Positions 1 through 9,342 of a DNA stretch of 64,000 nt are shown piece by piece. The notes under the pieces were generated by a model, which saw only the letters and a program-made list of their open reading frames with translations, had not been told where the DNA came from and made no database searches. The position numbers were made by a program, and so were the translations under genes. The stretch is from an uncultured Flavobacteriaceae bacterium. Lineage in GTDB: Bacteria > Bacteroidota > Bacteroidia > Flavobacteriales > Flavobacteriaceae. Where the stretch lies: contig CANMSA010000014.1 of NCBI GenBank assembly GCA_947500385.1, forward strand, positions 62,001 through 126,000, read 5' to 3'. Each line of letters begins with the position of its first letter. The first letter of the stretch is position 1.

Positions 1-1412
1 TCAAATGAAGCATAGCCTTTAGAAACGGTTTTAAGACGATCATAAAAGTCAAATACTATTTCTGCCAATGGCATATCGAACGTTAATTCGACACGATCCG
101 TGGTAAGGTAGGTTTGATTGGTAATTAAACCACGTTTATCGATGCAGAGCGACATTACGTTCCCCACAAAGTCTGACTTTGTGATAATCGTTGCCTTGAT
201 ATACGGCTCTTCGACCCGATCGATGGTAGAAGGGTCGGGAAGATCTGTAGGATTATTTACGATTAACGGGGTCTCCGGGTCTTTTCGGGTATAGGCATGA
301 TAACTTACGTTGGGAACGGTTGTGATCACGGTCATATCAAATTCCCGTTCCAGGCGCTCTTGAATTATTTCCATATGGAGCATTCCAAGAAAGCCACAAC
401 GAAAACCAAATCCGAGGGCGGCACTGCTTTCCGGTGCAAAAACAAGGGAGGCATCATTCAACTGCAACTTTTCCATGGAAGAACGCAGTTCTTCAAAATC
501 TTCGGTATCTACCGGATAAATACCGGCAAACACCATCGGCTTTACATCTTCAAAACCATCGATTGCATTTTGTGTGGGCTTGGCGGCGTCGGTAATGGTG
601 TCGCCCACCTTCACCTCACGCGCATCCTTGATGCCGGTGATCAAATAGCCTACGTCGCCCGCTTGAATATTTTGTTTGGGGTGTTGAGTGAGTTTTAAAG
701 TACCTACTTCATCGGCAAAGTAGCTCTTGCCAGTCGCTACGAATTTTATTTTTTGACCCTTTTTGATTTCACCATTAATGACCCTAAAATAGGTTTCTAC
801 CCCCCGGAATGGATTGTATACCGAGTCAAAAACCAAGGCCTGTAAGGGTTCGTCTATAATACCCTCGGGCGCAGGAATATGTTCAATGATGGCAGCCAGG
901 ATTTCTTCGATACCGATACCTGTTTTTGCACTCGCAGGGATTACTTCTTCGGGCTTACATCCTAAGAGATCTACGATATCATCTGTTACCTCTTCCGGAT
1001 TCGCACTGGGCAAATCAACTTTGTTCAATACGGGAATAATCTCTAAATCGTTTTCCAGGGCCAAATACAAATTGCTGATTGTCTGCGCTTGAATGCTTTG
1101 AGCAGCGTCTACCACTAACAGTGCTCCTTCACAAGCTGCAATAGACCGTGAAACTTCATACGAGAAATCAACATGGCCAGGGGTATCGATCAAATTGAGT
1201 ACATAGGATTCCCCTTTGTAGGTATACTCCATTTGTATGGCATGACTTTTAATGGTGATACCACGCTCTCGTTCCAAATCCATGCTATCGAGCAGCTGTT
1301 CCTTTTTTTCCCGATCAGTGACCGCACCGGTAAAATCCAACAAACGATCGGCCAAGGTGCTTTTACCATGATCAATATGTGCTATGATACAGAAGTTTCT
1401 AATGTGCTTCAT
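1..1412 (-). CDS. lepA: Elongation factor 4 (LepA), 3' part beyond window
   Basis: Reverse-strand translation from the ATG at 1410-1412 gives a translational GTPase beginning [20 protein letters not shown] (P-loop), followed by the switch [10 protein letters not shown] motif, NKVD, the beta-barrel domain and the EF-G III/V-like domains. About 470 residues are present; the family is about 600 long, so the last roughly 130 residues, including the LepA-specific C-terminal domain, lie outside the window. LepA is a ribosome-associated GTPase that acts on stalled or mispositioned ribosomes (family knowledge). It is divergent from the TonB receptor to its right, with a 192-bp gap that must hold both promoters. 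Confidence 0.96.
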   Translation of the reverse strand, partial: MKHIRNFCIIAHIDHGKSTLADRLLDFTGAVTDREKKEQLLDSMDLERERGITIKSHAIQMEYTYKGESYVLNLIDTPGHVDFSYEVSRSIAACEGALLVVDAAQSIQAQTISNLYLALENDLEIIPVLNKVDLPSANPEEVTDDIVDLLGCKPEEVIPASAKTGIGIEEILAAIIEHIPAPEGIIDEPLQALVFDSVYNPFRGVETYFRVINGEIKKGQKIKFVATGKSYFADEVGTLKLTQHPKQNIQAGDVGYLITGIKDAREVKVGDTITDAAKPTQNAIDGFEDVKPMVFAGIYPVDTEDFEELRSSMEKLQLNDASLVFAPESSAALGFGFRCGFLGMLHMEIIQERLEREFDMTVITTVPNVSYHAYTRKDPETPLIVNNPTDLPDPSTIDRVEEPYIKATIITKSDFVGNVMSLCIDKRGLITNQTYLTTDRVELTFDMPLAEIVFDFYDRLKTVSKGYASF

Positions 1413-1604
1413 AAATTCGCTTTCCACGGGCCTATATGGCCTTCAATAAGGTTGCAAAGATACTGTAAAATATGGAGCGCTCGGTTAGGGTCAAAGAATT
1501 CTATACAGACATCAATACGGCGAATAAATTTCGATAAAGCGCACATGAAAAGTAAGATTAAACCGATAAATAGTAGTAGATTTATATGCTAATTAAAGAA
1601 CCCT

Positions 1605-4007
1605 GTGAGGAACGCCCTTCTTCTTTCTTTTTTCTGGATTCTACTGTGTACCCCGCTTTTTTCCCAAGACTACGTTGTTAGTGGTACTGTGAGGGATGCG
1701 GCGGGAACACCCTTGGCACTTGCCAGTGTTTTTTTGTTGGATGAGAAATACACTACTTTGATCGATGGTACTTCTACCAATGAAGCGGGCCAGTATGAAA
1801 TTACTGGAATACCCCCGGGCAACTACTACTTGAAAGCAAGCTACATTGAAAACGAATCGGATCCCATTCCAATAGCAATAAAGGCAGACTTGGTGCTAGA
1901 CGACATACTATTGAACAAAACCAAAGAGCTGAAAGAAGTGGTAGTCCTGTCGGAGAAACCACGATTAGAGCGAAAAATAGACCGATTGGTATTTACGGTC
2001 GAGAATACATCCATTGCCGACGCGGATGTTTGGGAGGTTTTAAAACGAACCCCCTCTGTGGTTGTTGTAAACGATAAAATTACGATAAAGGGTGCCGGCA
2101 ACGTTGGTATCATGATCAATGAACGTTTGGTAAACCTGCCTCAGGGCGATATTATCAACCTGTTATCGGGTACTTCGGCAAGCAATGTGGAGGCGATAGA
2201 AGTAATTACAAATCCTCCTGCAAAATATAGTGCGGAAGGAGGCATGTTGATCAACATCAAAATGAAGACTAACTTGATCTCTGGGTACAACGGCGCTGTG
2301 TACAATAGGTATAAACAAGCGGTTTTGCCGAAGCACCTTGTAGGCACAGATCATTTTTTCAAGGGTAAAAAAGCAGCGTTTTCGGTTAATTATAGTTTCA
2401 ACAATAACAATCAGGTCGATCGATATACCGACAACACTAATTTTTTCGAGGGTAGTGACCTTAGCTCTTTATGGGTATTGGAACAGACATTCTACAGATA
2501 CTCAATAAGACATAATTTGAATACTTTTTTCGATTATATTTTTGACGATAAAAACAAACTAAGCTTTTCAACCATAACTTCAATACAACCCAAACTTGAT
2601 AAACAAGTAGATTCTGAGACTCGAATCAATGATTCATCTGGAGTTCTCGAAAATAGTTTTACCACTCAAAATATTTCAAAGCAGGATCAGTTGAATACAT
2701 CTTATTATTTGGACTATATACATAGTTTTACCAAAAAAGAGGCTAAACTATCCGTTGGTTCTCACTATACTTATTATGATTATGACCGATTTCAGGTTCT
2801 TCAAACAGATTTTTTTGATTTTGATCGAAATTTGATTGGCGAAAATGATTTCAACACGATCAATTTGCAGCGTGTTGATTTATACAACGCCCAATTGGAC
2901 TTCCAAACTACTTTAGGGGTTTCCGGTAATTTCGAAACGGGTCTTCGGTATGCCGGAATCGACTCTAAGAGTGATGTGGAGCAAGAAGGCTTCGACAGGA
3001 GCCAACCGGGAATTGACCCGACTGAAAATGGGGATTTTGATTATGAAGAGGATATTTATGCAGCGTATCTGGCGTATGGAACTAAATGGGGTAGCTGGAC
3101 AATGAAATCTGGTCTTAGAGCTGAATTTACGGAAACCCAAGGGGTTTTGGAAGACAGCGCACCAAGGAATAATGATTATTTGGAATGGTTTCCCTCTTTT
3201 TCATTTAGCTATGCTCCCAATAAAAAGAACAACTTGGTTTTGAACTATTACAGAAGAATAAATAGACCGCGTTATAATAAGGTCAACCCTTTTCAAGTGT
3301 TTCTTAGTAACAATGTCGTAGAGGAAGGAAACCCTGGATTGTTGCCCGCGACCAGGAATTATGTGGCTTTGGATTATACCTATAATCAAACCTATACCGT
3401 GGAGTTCTACTATCGAAATGAAAAAAACCCGTTTCGAATCTTACTTTTTCAAGATAATGATTCAAACTTGATTCGCTTTATATCTACCAGCTTAGATCAA
3501 AGAATCTCATATGGAACCGAGTTGTCTTATGACAAAAGAATAATGCCCTTTTGGAGTATATATGCCAATTTACACTCTTATTATAATGAATACCGATTCG
3601 AAGATTTAGAATCGAATGCTCAAATAGAAAATGGCCGGTGGACCTGGCTGTTTAGAAATACCCATAGTTTTAAATTTCTCAGAGATAAAACCTTGTCGGC
3701 CGATTTGAGTTTTATGTACCGATCTCCTAGAACATTGGGCAATGAGGTACAAAGTGCTATCAGCAATCTAGGGGTTTCAATGAGAAAAACGTTTTGGGAA
3801 GGCAAGGTGAGCATTTCAATGCGTTTGGATGATATCTTTAATCAAAGCAATGCTTTTTTGACAAGGGAATTTGAGCAGCAACTAAGTACCACGGATGTAC
3901 GGTTGGAAACGCGTATGTTTTCATTCAACTTGCGCTATCGCTTTGGAAATGAAAAGATAAAGAACAATAAAAAATCGAAGCGGGTAGAGGAACGAAACAG
4001 GATTTAA
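1605..4007 (+). CDS. TonB-dependent receptor-like outer membrane protein
   Basis: 800 residues. The N-terminus is a signal peptide ending near LFSQ. A carboxypeptidase regulatory-like domain (about residues 22-100, VSGTVRDAAGTPLALASVFL) comes next, then a plug-like domain with VIMINERLV- and ITNPPAKYSAEGG-type motifs typical of the OMP_b-brl_3 receptor family. The rest is an aromatic-rich beta-barrel. The start is GTG at 1605; no in-frame ATG gives a signal peptide. There is no SusD-like partner nearby, so this is not a classical SusCD pair. The substrate cannot be read from the sequence. The 3' end overlaps, convergently, the end of a small membrane protein gene. Confidence 0.9.
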   Translation: MRNALLLSFFWILLCTPLFSQDYVVSGTVRDAAGTPLALASVFLLDEKYTTLIDGTSTNEAGQYEITGIPPGNYYLKASYIENESDPIPIAIKADLVLDDILLNKTKELKEVVVLSEKPRLERKIDRLVFTVENTSIADADVWEVLKRTPSVVVVNDKITIKGAGNVGIMINERLVNLPQGDIINLLSGTSASNVEAIEVITNPPAKYSAEGGMLINIKMKTNLISGYNGAVYNRYKQAVLPKHLVGTDHFFKGKKAAFSVNYSFNNNNQVDRYTDNTNFFEGSDLSSLWVLEQTFYRYSIRHNLNTFFDYIFDDKNKLSFSTITSIQPKLDKQVDSETRINDSSGVLENSFTTQNISKQDQLNTSYYLDYIHSFTKKEAKLSVGSHYTYYDYDRFQVLQTDFFDFDRNLIGENDFNTINLQRVDLYNAQLDFQTTLGVSGNFETGLRYAGIDSKSDVEQEGFDRSQPGIDPTENGDFDYEEDIYAAYLAYGTKWGSWTMKSGLRAEFTETQGVLEDSAPRNNDYLEWFPSFSFSYAPNKKNNLVLNYYRRINRPRYNKVNPFQVFLSNNVVEEGNPGLLPATRNYVALDYTYNQTYTVEFYYRNEKNPFRILLFQDNDSNLIRFISTSLDQRISYGTELSYDKRIMPFWSIYANLHSYYNEYRFEDLESNAQIENGRWTWLFRNTHSFKFLRDKTLSADLSFMYRSPRTLGNEVQSAISNLGVSMRKTFWEGKVSISMRLDDIFNQSNAFLTREFEQQLSTTDVRLETRMFSFNLRYRFGNEKIKNNKKSKRVEERNRI

Positions 4008-4217
4008 AAACCACCCATTAGCCCCCCCGCAGATACCAAGGCCTACGATGAGGTATACCCCCGCCAGGATAAAAAGCACCTTTGCGACTTTTTTGTTGGT
4101 CTTTCTAGCAACCAACCCACCAATTAAAAGCAAAATAGGGGGTCCGAGCATTAATAATACCAACATGACAACGAGGCCACCTAAGTTCCCTACTTCCAAG
4201 AAAAAAGATGTTTTCAT
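3921..4217 (-). CDS. Small two-helix membrane protein, paralogue 3 of 3
   Basis: 98 residues from ATG at 4215-4217. Two hydrophobic helices are separated by a short lysine/arginine-rich loop (LVARKTNKKVAKVLFILAGV), followed by a YLIVGLGICGG motif. The same architecture and motif recur in the two genes immediately upstream (4382-4579 and 4595-4780), so the three look like tandem duplicates. After the shared part, about 30 extra residues are read from the strand opposite the 3' end of the TonB receptor, an 87-bp convergent overlap; this copy may have lost its original stop. I do not recognise the family. By position it is the last gene of the radical SAM/Lgt-like cluster. Confidence 0.6.
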   Translation of the reverse strand: MKTSFFLEVGNLGGLVVMLVLLMLGPPILLLIGGLVARKTNKKVAKVLFILAGVYLIVGLGICGGANGWFLNPVSFLYPLRFFIVLYLFISKAIAQVE

Positions 4218-4381
4218 TTATTCGGTGTTGTTTTACCACGCGGTCATTCATTGACGACTTTCGAAAAAGATGCAACCGTTTGGCCCATCGTTCTTCGCTA
4301 TTCAAATAGCAGAATACCGAAAGTTCCCAAAAATCAAGAAAGATACCGATATCCAAATGAGGCCTTGAGTGGGTTGCTGTA

Positions 4382-4579
4382 CTATTGGTAAATACCAACA
4401 CCACATAGCCCCAGAGCGATCAACAGACAGCAGCCAGCCATTATCATAAACACTTTGCCCGGCTTTTTTTGCTTTGTTAACAGTAAGATCAACCCAATCA
4501 AAAAAAACAATATGGTGGGTGCGAACATAAAAAAACCAAGCCAAGCGACAGTATCCAAATGAATCTCTAAAGGGAACAT
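4382..4579 (-). CDS. Small two-helix membrane protein, paralogue 2 of 3
   Basis: 65 residues from ATG at 4577-4579. It has a hydrophobic helix, a basic loop (TKQKKPGK) and a second helix ending in IALGLCGVG, matching in order and spacing the copies on either side. Compared with its neighbours it has a longer amphipathic N-terminus (MFPLEIHLDTVAW). No catalytic or binding residues are evident; the shared glycine-cysteine-glycine after helix 2 is the only conserved reactive residue. It is 15 bp from the preceding copy, so probably co-transcribed. Function unknown. Confidence 0.6.
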   Translation of the reverse strand: MFPLEIHLDTVAWLGFFMFAPTILFFLIGLILLLTKQKKPGKVFMIMAGCCLLIALGLCGVGIYQ

Positions 4580-4594
4580 CTCAAACGGTTTTAT

Positions 4595-4780
4595 TTATTT
4601 AGTGTCTAAAGAAAAATTTGCCAACATGATACCGCAAATTCCAAAACTGATCAAAAGGTATACCCCCATAAGGATGAAAAACAGTTTGGCCATTTTTTTA
4701 TCTTTTTTAGCCAAACCTACGAGGGCAAGGATTAAAAACGCAATCGCGGGACCTACTAATAGTAGTATGATGATTACCAT
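4595..4780 (-). CDS. Small two-helix membrane protein, paralogue 1 of 3
   Basis: 61 residues from ATG at 4778-4780. Helix one (IIILLLVGPAIAFLILALVG), the basic loop AKKDKKMAK and a second helix ending LLISFGICGI match the two following genes. Its start overlaps the stop codon of the radical SAM gene by 7 bp, strongly suggesting translational coupling with it. I do not recognise the family. Inference: an inner-membrane partner of the lipid- or protein-modifying enzymes encoded upstream. Confidence 0.65.
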   Translation of the reverse strand: MVIIILLLVGPAIAFLILALVGLAKKDKKMAKLFFILMGVYLLISFGICGIMLANFSLDTK

Positions 4781-6171
4781 TGTTCCTCTTTTTTCAATTG
4801 TTCCAAATACTGTACTTTTTCATCCCTATAAAAAAGGTTCATTGTTTCGAACGGTATAATTTTATAGTCTTTATTGACAATGTGAACACATGATTTTTTT
4901 ATGGCCCTCACATCAAAGTTATGTGCATCTATAAATTGCATGATAATGATTCGGAACAGATTGTCATAACCTAACTCAGGCGCCTCTATTTCCGGAAGAC
5001 AACACATAATGCTTTTTAAATTTTCAGAGGCTCTTTCAACGGAATTTCCAGTGCTAAAAAGCTCCACCATTTTCCCATGCAATTCATGATCTTGCTCGTA
5101 AATTATAGTATTTTTCCCTTCGTTCAATAAGTCATCGGGATTAATATAACGGGTTAAAGGACTTACCTCCTCTCCTATTTTCAAGGCATAGGCCATGACA
5201 AGCGCATCGGGATTGCAGGGAACAGGCAGAAGGTCATCCGGTTCAAAAATAGGGGATTGTTCCAAAATAGTACGACGTACTTCGGTAAGGGTGATGCGAT
5301 TTTCATCTACTTCGAAATTTTCCAAACGCCCTGCAATTTGAGTGGGTTGAAACGTAACGCCACGAACGCATTTCTGCTTTAGGGCGAAGTCGATCGTTTG
5401 GCCCATTTCATGGTCGTTCAATCCTTTTTGTAATGTAACGACCAGGGTAGTTGATAGGTTTAAACGATTCAGATGTTCCAATGCTCCCAAACGGGTTTCT
5501 GCAAGATCTGCTCCACGGAGTGTTTGCAATACCCCATTATCCAACGAATCAAATTGAAGGTAAATTTCAAAATCAGGTGCGTAGGTAGCAAGCTGTTCGG
5601 CAAACTTAAAATCCTTGGCGATTTTAATACCGTTCGTATTCACCATTAAATGCCGAATGGGCAGGCTTTTGGCATAGTCGAGTATTTCAAAAAATTGTGG
5701 ATGTATTGTAGGCTCGCCCCCGCTAATTTGCACCACATCGGGCTCTCCCTCATTTTTGACGATAACATCCAGCATTTTTTTGATTTCCTCCAACGTACGA
5801 TGTCTACCATAATGTGGAGACGAGGAAGCGTAACAAGTTGGGCATGTAAGGTTACAACGGTCGGTAACTTCTACAACGGTCAAACAGGAATGCTGTTCAT
5901 GGTCAGGGCAGAGCCCACAATCATAAGGGCAGCCATAATGCGTTTTTGTGTTGGAGGTTTTAGGGTATTCGGATACCTTGTTATAGTTGCGAATGTTCTT
6001 ATAATATTCAATATCATCGGCTATCAAAACCTTGCTCTTACCGTGTTCTTTGCAATTTTTCAGCATGTACACCTTTTCATTTTCAAAGATGATCTTAGCG
6101 TCGACCCTGCGCAAACATTCCGGGCAAAGACTTAAGGTAAAATCATAATAGGTGTAATTTCTGGTAGGCAT
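4774..6171 (-). CDS. Radical SAM protein with two CX3CX2C motifs (MJ0619/tetraether synthase-like)
   Basis: 465 residues. The N-terminus has a CPxC...C metal-site-like motif (C16, C19, C40). Two separate CX3CX2C motifs follow: C81/C85/C88 (CPYDCGLC) and C106/C110/C113 (CNLTCPTC), the second in the usual radical SAM position before a SGGEPT motif. The C-terminus has SCVHIV...KIIPFETMNLFYR, resembling the conserved end of the MJ0619 family. Known of that family: the archaeal member was first proposed to methylate pterins and later shown to be the tetraether lipid synthase, and bacterial relatives are linked to membrane-spanning lipids. It overlaps the Lgt-like gene by 29 bp upstream and a small membrane gene by 7 bp downstream. 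The substrate here is unproven; a lipid or lipoprotein substrate is my inference from context. Confidence 0.85.
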   Translation of the reverse strand: MPTRNYTYYDFTLSLCPECLRRVDAKIIFENEKVYMLKNCKEHGKSKVLIADDIEYYKNIRNYNKVSEYPKTSNTKTHYGCPYDCGLCPDHEQHSCLTVVEVTDRCNLTCPTCYASSSPHYGRHRTLEEIKKMLDVIVKNEGEPDVVQISGGEPTIHPQFFEILDYAKSLPIRHLMVNTNGIKIAKDFKFAEQLATYAPDFEIYLQFDSLDNGVLQTLRGADLAETRLGALEHLNRLNLSTTLVVTLQKGLNDHEMGQTIDFALKQKCVRGVTFQPTQIAGRLENFEVDENRITLTEVRRTILEQSPIFEPDDLLPVPCNPDALVMAYALKIGEEVSPLTRYINPDDLLNEGKNTIIYEQDHELHGKMVELFSTGNSVERASENLKSIMCCLPEIEAPELGYDNLFRIIIMQFIDAHNFDVRAIKKSCVHIVNKDYKIIPFETMNLFYRDEKVQYLEQLKKEEQW

Positions 6172-6904
6172 AAGCGATTCCGTTGCGGATTGTTTTTAGG
6201 TAATATAGTAAACAAATTAGGCATAAATATTGAATGCTACTGAGTCCTAAGACAAAAAAGGTATTTGGTTTTAAGAATTCGATACAGAACCTAAAACAGA
6301 AATAGCTGACCATAAATAGTTTAAAATAGGAGCCGCTTTGCAGTTGCATAGGTCTTTTTTGCATTCTGTAAACAACGAAGAATAAGAAGCTTAAAAATAG
6401 AATCTCATATAAGGCCAAAGGATGGCGTTCCAGTCCATCACCCAGATTCATCCCTAAAAAGGAAGTGGTTTCCTTCCCAAAAGTAAATTCTTTGACACCT
6501 GCAAAAAAACAACCGATTCGACCAATGATGATTCCTAGAATAATGGGCAGGGTAAAGAGATCGCCGGAAGATTCTTTTTCCCCTATTATTTTTTTTGCGA
6601 GTTCAACTCCCAAAAGCCCTCCAAACAGTCCGCCCATGATGGTTTTGTTGTTGAACAGTACGATCCAACCTTGTTGGGCGTGCAAGGTGGGATCTTCTAG
6701 AAAAGCGACGATACGGGATAAGAACAGCGCCCCAAAAATAGCCCCTAGAATTATGGATAATCGGTTGTCCGAAGAAATTACATCATGCGTTCTTTTCCGT
6801 AAAACCACATAGTAGCGAAAGGCAATAAAAAATGCCGCATATTCGAGTACAAGGTGCATGTTTACTTTTATACCGAACAGTATGGGTTCAAAGGGCAGAG
6901 TCAT
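6143..6904 (-). CDS. Prolipoprotein diacylglyceryl transferase-like membrane protein
   Basis: 253 residues from ATG at 6902-6904, with about seven hydrophobic helices. Lgt-family landmarks are visible: MGGLFGGLLG (residues 90-99), GRIGCFFAG (128-136) and RHPLALYE (160-167). In canonical Lgt the first motif is HGGL, with an essential histidine, and the second is GRxGNFxN; both are altered here (M90 in place of His, CFFAG in place of NFxN). This is therefore probably a divergent paralogue rather than the housekeeping enzyme that puts diacylglycerol on lipoprotein cysteines. It lies 10 bp after a lipoprotein gene and overlaps the radical SAM gene, so it is co-translated with both. Confidence 0.8.
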   Translation of the reverse strand: MTLPFEPILFGIKVNMHLVLEYAAFFIAFRYYVVLRKRTHDVISSDNRLSIILGAIFGALFLSRIVAFLEDPTLHAQQGWIVLFNNKTIMGGLFGGLLGVELAKKIIGEKESSGDLFTLPIILGIIIGRIGCFFAGVKEFTFGKETTSFLGMNLGDGLERHPLALYEILFLSFLFFVVYRMQKRPMQLQSGSYFKLFMVSYFCFRFCIEFLKPNTFFVLGLSSIQYLCLICLLYYLKTIRNGIAYAYQKLHLL

Positions 6905-6914
6905 TGGCTACTAC

Positions 6915-8045
6915 CTATTTAGCGGTTTCCAGTGAAGTTTCTTGCCATTCGGCGATAAAGAGATTGGTATCTCTCGTACCTCCGTTATTTCGGTTGCTGG
7001 AAAACGCCAGATACTTCCCATCATTTGAAAATACAGGGAAAGCATCGAAGGTTTCGCCATGTGTTACCCGCTCTAGGTTTTTGCCATCGATATCAATAAA
7101 ATATAGATTGAAAGGAAAGCCCTTTTCGGCCTCGAAATTGCTTGAAAACAATACTTTTTTGCCGGATGGATGAAAAAACGGACTCCAATTGGCGTTGCCT
7201 AAAAATGTTAATTGTTTTAGGTCGCTACCGTCCGCGTTGCAGATAAAAAGCTCCATATCGGTGGGTTCTACCAAACCTTCGGCCAGGAGATCTTTGTACT
7301 TTTTTATTGCTGCCTCCGTTTTCGGGCGCGAAGCCCTAAAAATGAGTTTACTGCCATCTGGCGAGAAAAAGGCCCCGCCGTCATAACCTAGCTCGTTTGT
7401 TATCTGCTGTACATTGCTGCCATCCAAATTCATGGTATAGAGTTCTAAATCACCACTTCGGGTAGAGGTAAAGACGATCTTATCGCCTTTAGGAGAAACC
7501 GTGGCCTCCGCATCGTATCCGGGCTCATGGGTTAATTGGGCAGTAATGTTCCCTTTCAGATCGGCCACAAAAATATCAAAAGTGTCATATACGGGCCATA
7601 CATAGTTTCCATTTTTTCGCAAAGGTACCTCTGGACACTCCTTATCCGCCAAGTGCGTAGATCCGTAGACAAAATGTTCGTTATCCGGCAGGAAATAAGC
7701 ACAGGTAGTACGGCCCCTTCCTGTACTTATCATGGGTGGAATGGTATCTTTGAAATTTTCCTCTGTGTTCATTAGGAACATTTGATCGCAATGCATTCCC
7801 CATGCCTTGTTGTTCGATTGAAACACCAGCTGCGAATCGTCCCAATTCCAATACGCTTCTGCATTGTCGCCGCCAAAAGTAATTTGCCGAATACTCTTGA
7901 AATATTTTTCTTCGGGATAGATCAGTGTATCGTTCCCGGCCATTAGCGATTTTTCGCTTTCTGTAGCGGGTTGAACCGTTTGTTTGACCTCATTTTTACA
8001 GCTGTTTAAAAACACCAAGAAGACAATGGCACCAAAAATTCTCAT
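6915..8045 (-). CDS. TolB/PD40-type beta-propeller lipoprotein
   Basis: 376 residues when started at ATG 8043-8045. A TTG 33 bp further upstream would overlap the divergent peptidase start and is less likely. The N-terminus is a lipoprotein signal with lipobox LNSC. At least five PD40/WD40-like blades are visible, e.g. VSPKGDKIVFTSTRSGDLEL, FSPDGSKLIFRASR, FHPSGKKVLFSSN and FSNDGKYLAFSSNRN. Such propellers are periplasmic or outer-membrane-anchored scaffolds or sensors. It is first in the six-gene cluster running to 3921, 10 bp before the Lgt-like gene. The exact ligand is not predictable. Confidence 0.88.
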   Translation of the reverse strand: MRIFGAIVFLVFLNSCKNEVKQTVQPATESEKSLMAGNDTLIYPEEKYFKSIRQITFGGDNAEAYWNWDDSQLVFQSNNKAWGMHCDQMFLMNTEENFKDTIPPMISTGRGRTTCAYFLPDNEHFVYGSTHLADKECPEVPLRKNGNYVWPVYDTFDIFVADLKGNITAQLTHEPGYDAEATVSPKGDKIVFTSTRSGDLELYTMNLDGSNVQQITNELGYDGGAFFSPDGSKLIFRASRPKTEAAIKKYKDLLAEGLVEPTDMELFICNADGSDLKQLTFLGNANWSPFFHPSGKKVLFSSNFEAEKGFPFNLYFIDIDGKNLERVTHGETFDAFPVFSNDGKYLAFSSNRNNGGTRDTNLFIAEWQETSLETAK

Positions 8046-8077
8046 GGGATGCGTATTTTTATGTAAAAATAACCGCA

Positions 8078-9304
8078 ATGCAATTGAAACAGTTGATTAT
8101 ACCAATTTTTTTTGTATTCCTTCTCGCTTGTAAGCCCGAAAAACCAAAGGCGATTAGCTTACAAGAAGATGTTGCCTTTTTAGCGAGTGATAGTTTGAAA
8201 GGTCGTGAAACAGGGACATCCATGGAATTAGTGGCTGCTCAATACCTTCAAAATCGCATGAAAACGATTGGGTTGCGTCCTAAGGGGAATGCCGGAACCT
8301 ATTATCAAACCTTTACCTTCAAACCCAAGACAGACCCACATTCGGAAGCGCAATTTGTTGAGGGGGAAAATACCATTACAGGCACCAATGTGATCGGATA
8401 TATAGACAATAAAGCCAAAAAAACGGCCATCATCGGAGCTCATTATGATCATTTGGGCATGGGTGGTGCCGGGTCCTTGCATTCGGAAGGAGCCGCGATA
8501 CATAATGGCGCCGACGACAACGCAAGCGGGGTAAGTGTATTGCTTCGTTTGGCCGAAGCTTTAAAAGATACCCTACGAACGAGCAATTACCTTTTTATTG
8601 CTTTTTCAGGGGAGGAAATGGGTTTGCTGGGAAGCAATTACTTTACCAAGAACCCTACGATAGATTTTACGAAGGCCTCCTTTATGATCAATATGGATAT
8701 GGTAGGCCGCCTACGGGAAGATAAGACCCTTTCTATAAGCGGTACCGGAACAACGCCGATATGGGCACAGATTCTGAACACTATGAACCCAGGATTCAAA
8801 TTGGTATTGAGCGAATCGGGGATGGGACCCTCGGACCATACTTCTTTTTATCTACAAGACATTCCTGTCTTACACTTTTTTACTGGACAACATGCCGATT
8901 ACCACAAACCTTCCGATGACGCCGAAAAATTAAACTATGAAGGCATGGAGATGATTTCAGATTATATTCTATCCATTATCGGAGCGCTCGATGATCAACC
9001 AAAACTCTCCTTTAGAAAAACGAAAAACGAAAGCGAGGATGTACCTAGATTTAAGGTCGCTTTGGGCGTGATGCCCGATTATCTTTTTGACGGAAAAGGC
9101 ATGCGTATTGATGGGATTACGGAAGAAAGGCCGGCGGCGGTTGCGGGACTTCAAAAAGGAGATGTTGTGATTCAGTTAGGGGATAGTGTCGTGGTAGATA
9201 TGATGAGCTATATGCGCGCCCTGTCTGTTTTCTCGGAAGGGGATGGAACCAAGGTGGTTGCCGATAGGAATGGGGAAAAGATTACAGTGGAAATCCGCTT
9301 TTAA
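8078..9304 (+). CDS. M28 family zinc aminopeptidase with C-terminal PDZ domain
   Basis: 408 residues. The lipobox is LLAC (C18), so it is a periplasm-facing lipoprotein. The M28 di-zinc site is complete: H122 in GAHYDHLG, D146 in GADDNASG, E179/E180 in SGEEMGLLGS, Asp in INMDMVGR and a late His in the TGQHADYHKPSDD segment. A PDZ-like domain follows (ITEERPAAVAGLQKGDVVIQLGD, about residues 345-405). Expected role: removal of N-terminal residues from peptides in the envelope. It is divergent from the PD40 lipoprotein gene, with only 32 bp between the start codons. Confidence 0.93.
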   Translation: MQLKQLIIPIFFVFLLACKPEKPKAISLQEDVAFLASDSLKGRETGTSMELVAAQYLQNRMKTIGLRPKGNAGTYYQTFTFKPKTDPHSEAQFVEGENTITGTNVIGYIDNKAKKTAIIGAHYDHLGMGGAGSLHSEGAAIHNGADDNASGVSVLLRLAEALKDTLRTSNYLFIAFSGEEMGLLGSNYFTKNPTIDFTKASFMINMDMVGRLREDKTLSISGTGTTPIWAQILNTMNPGFKLVLSESGMGPSDHTSFYLQDIPVLHFFTGQHADYHKPSDDAEKLNYEGMEMISDYILSIIGALDDQPKLSFRKTKNESEDVPRFKVALGVMPDYLFDGKGMRIDGITEERPAAVAGLQKGDVVIQLGDSVVVDMMSYMRALSVFSEGDGTKVVADRNGEKITVEIRF

Positions 9305-9342
9305 TTTTTACGTAAATTTGCCCTCCCAAAGAAGGAAAAAAG

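Noticed and set aside
1605-4007. SusC-type glycan-uptake receptor
   Set aside because: No SusD-like gene, no glycoside hydrolases around it, and the plug motifs fit the non-Sus barrel family.
5650-6135. 161-codon forward gene
   Set aside because: It lies opposite the well-supported radical SAM gene and has no recognisable sequence.
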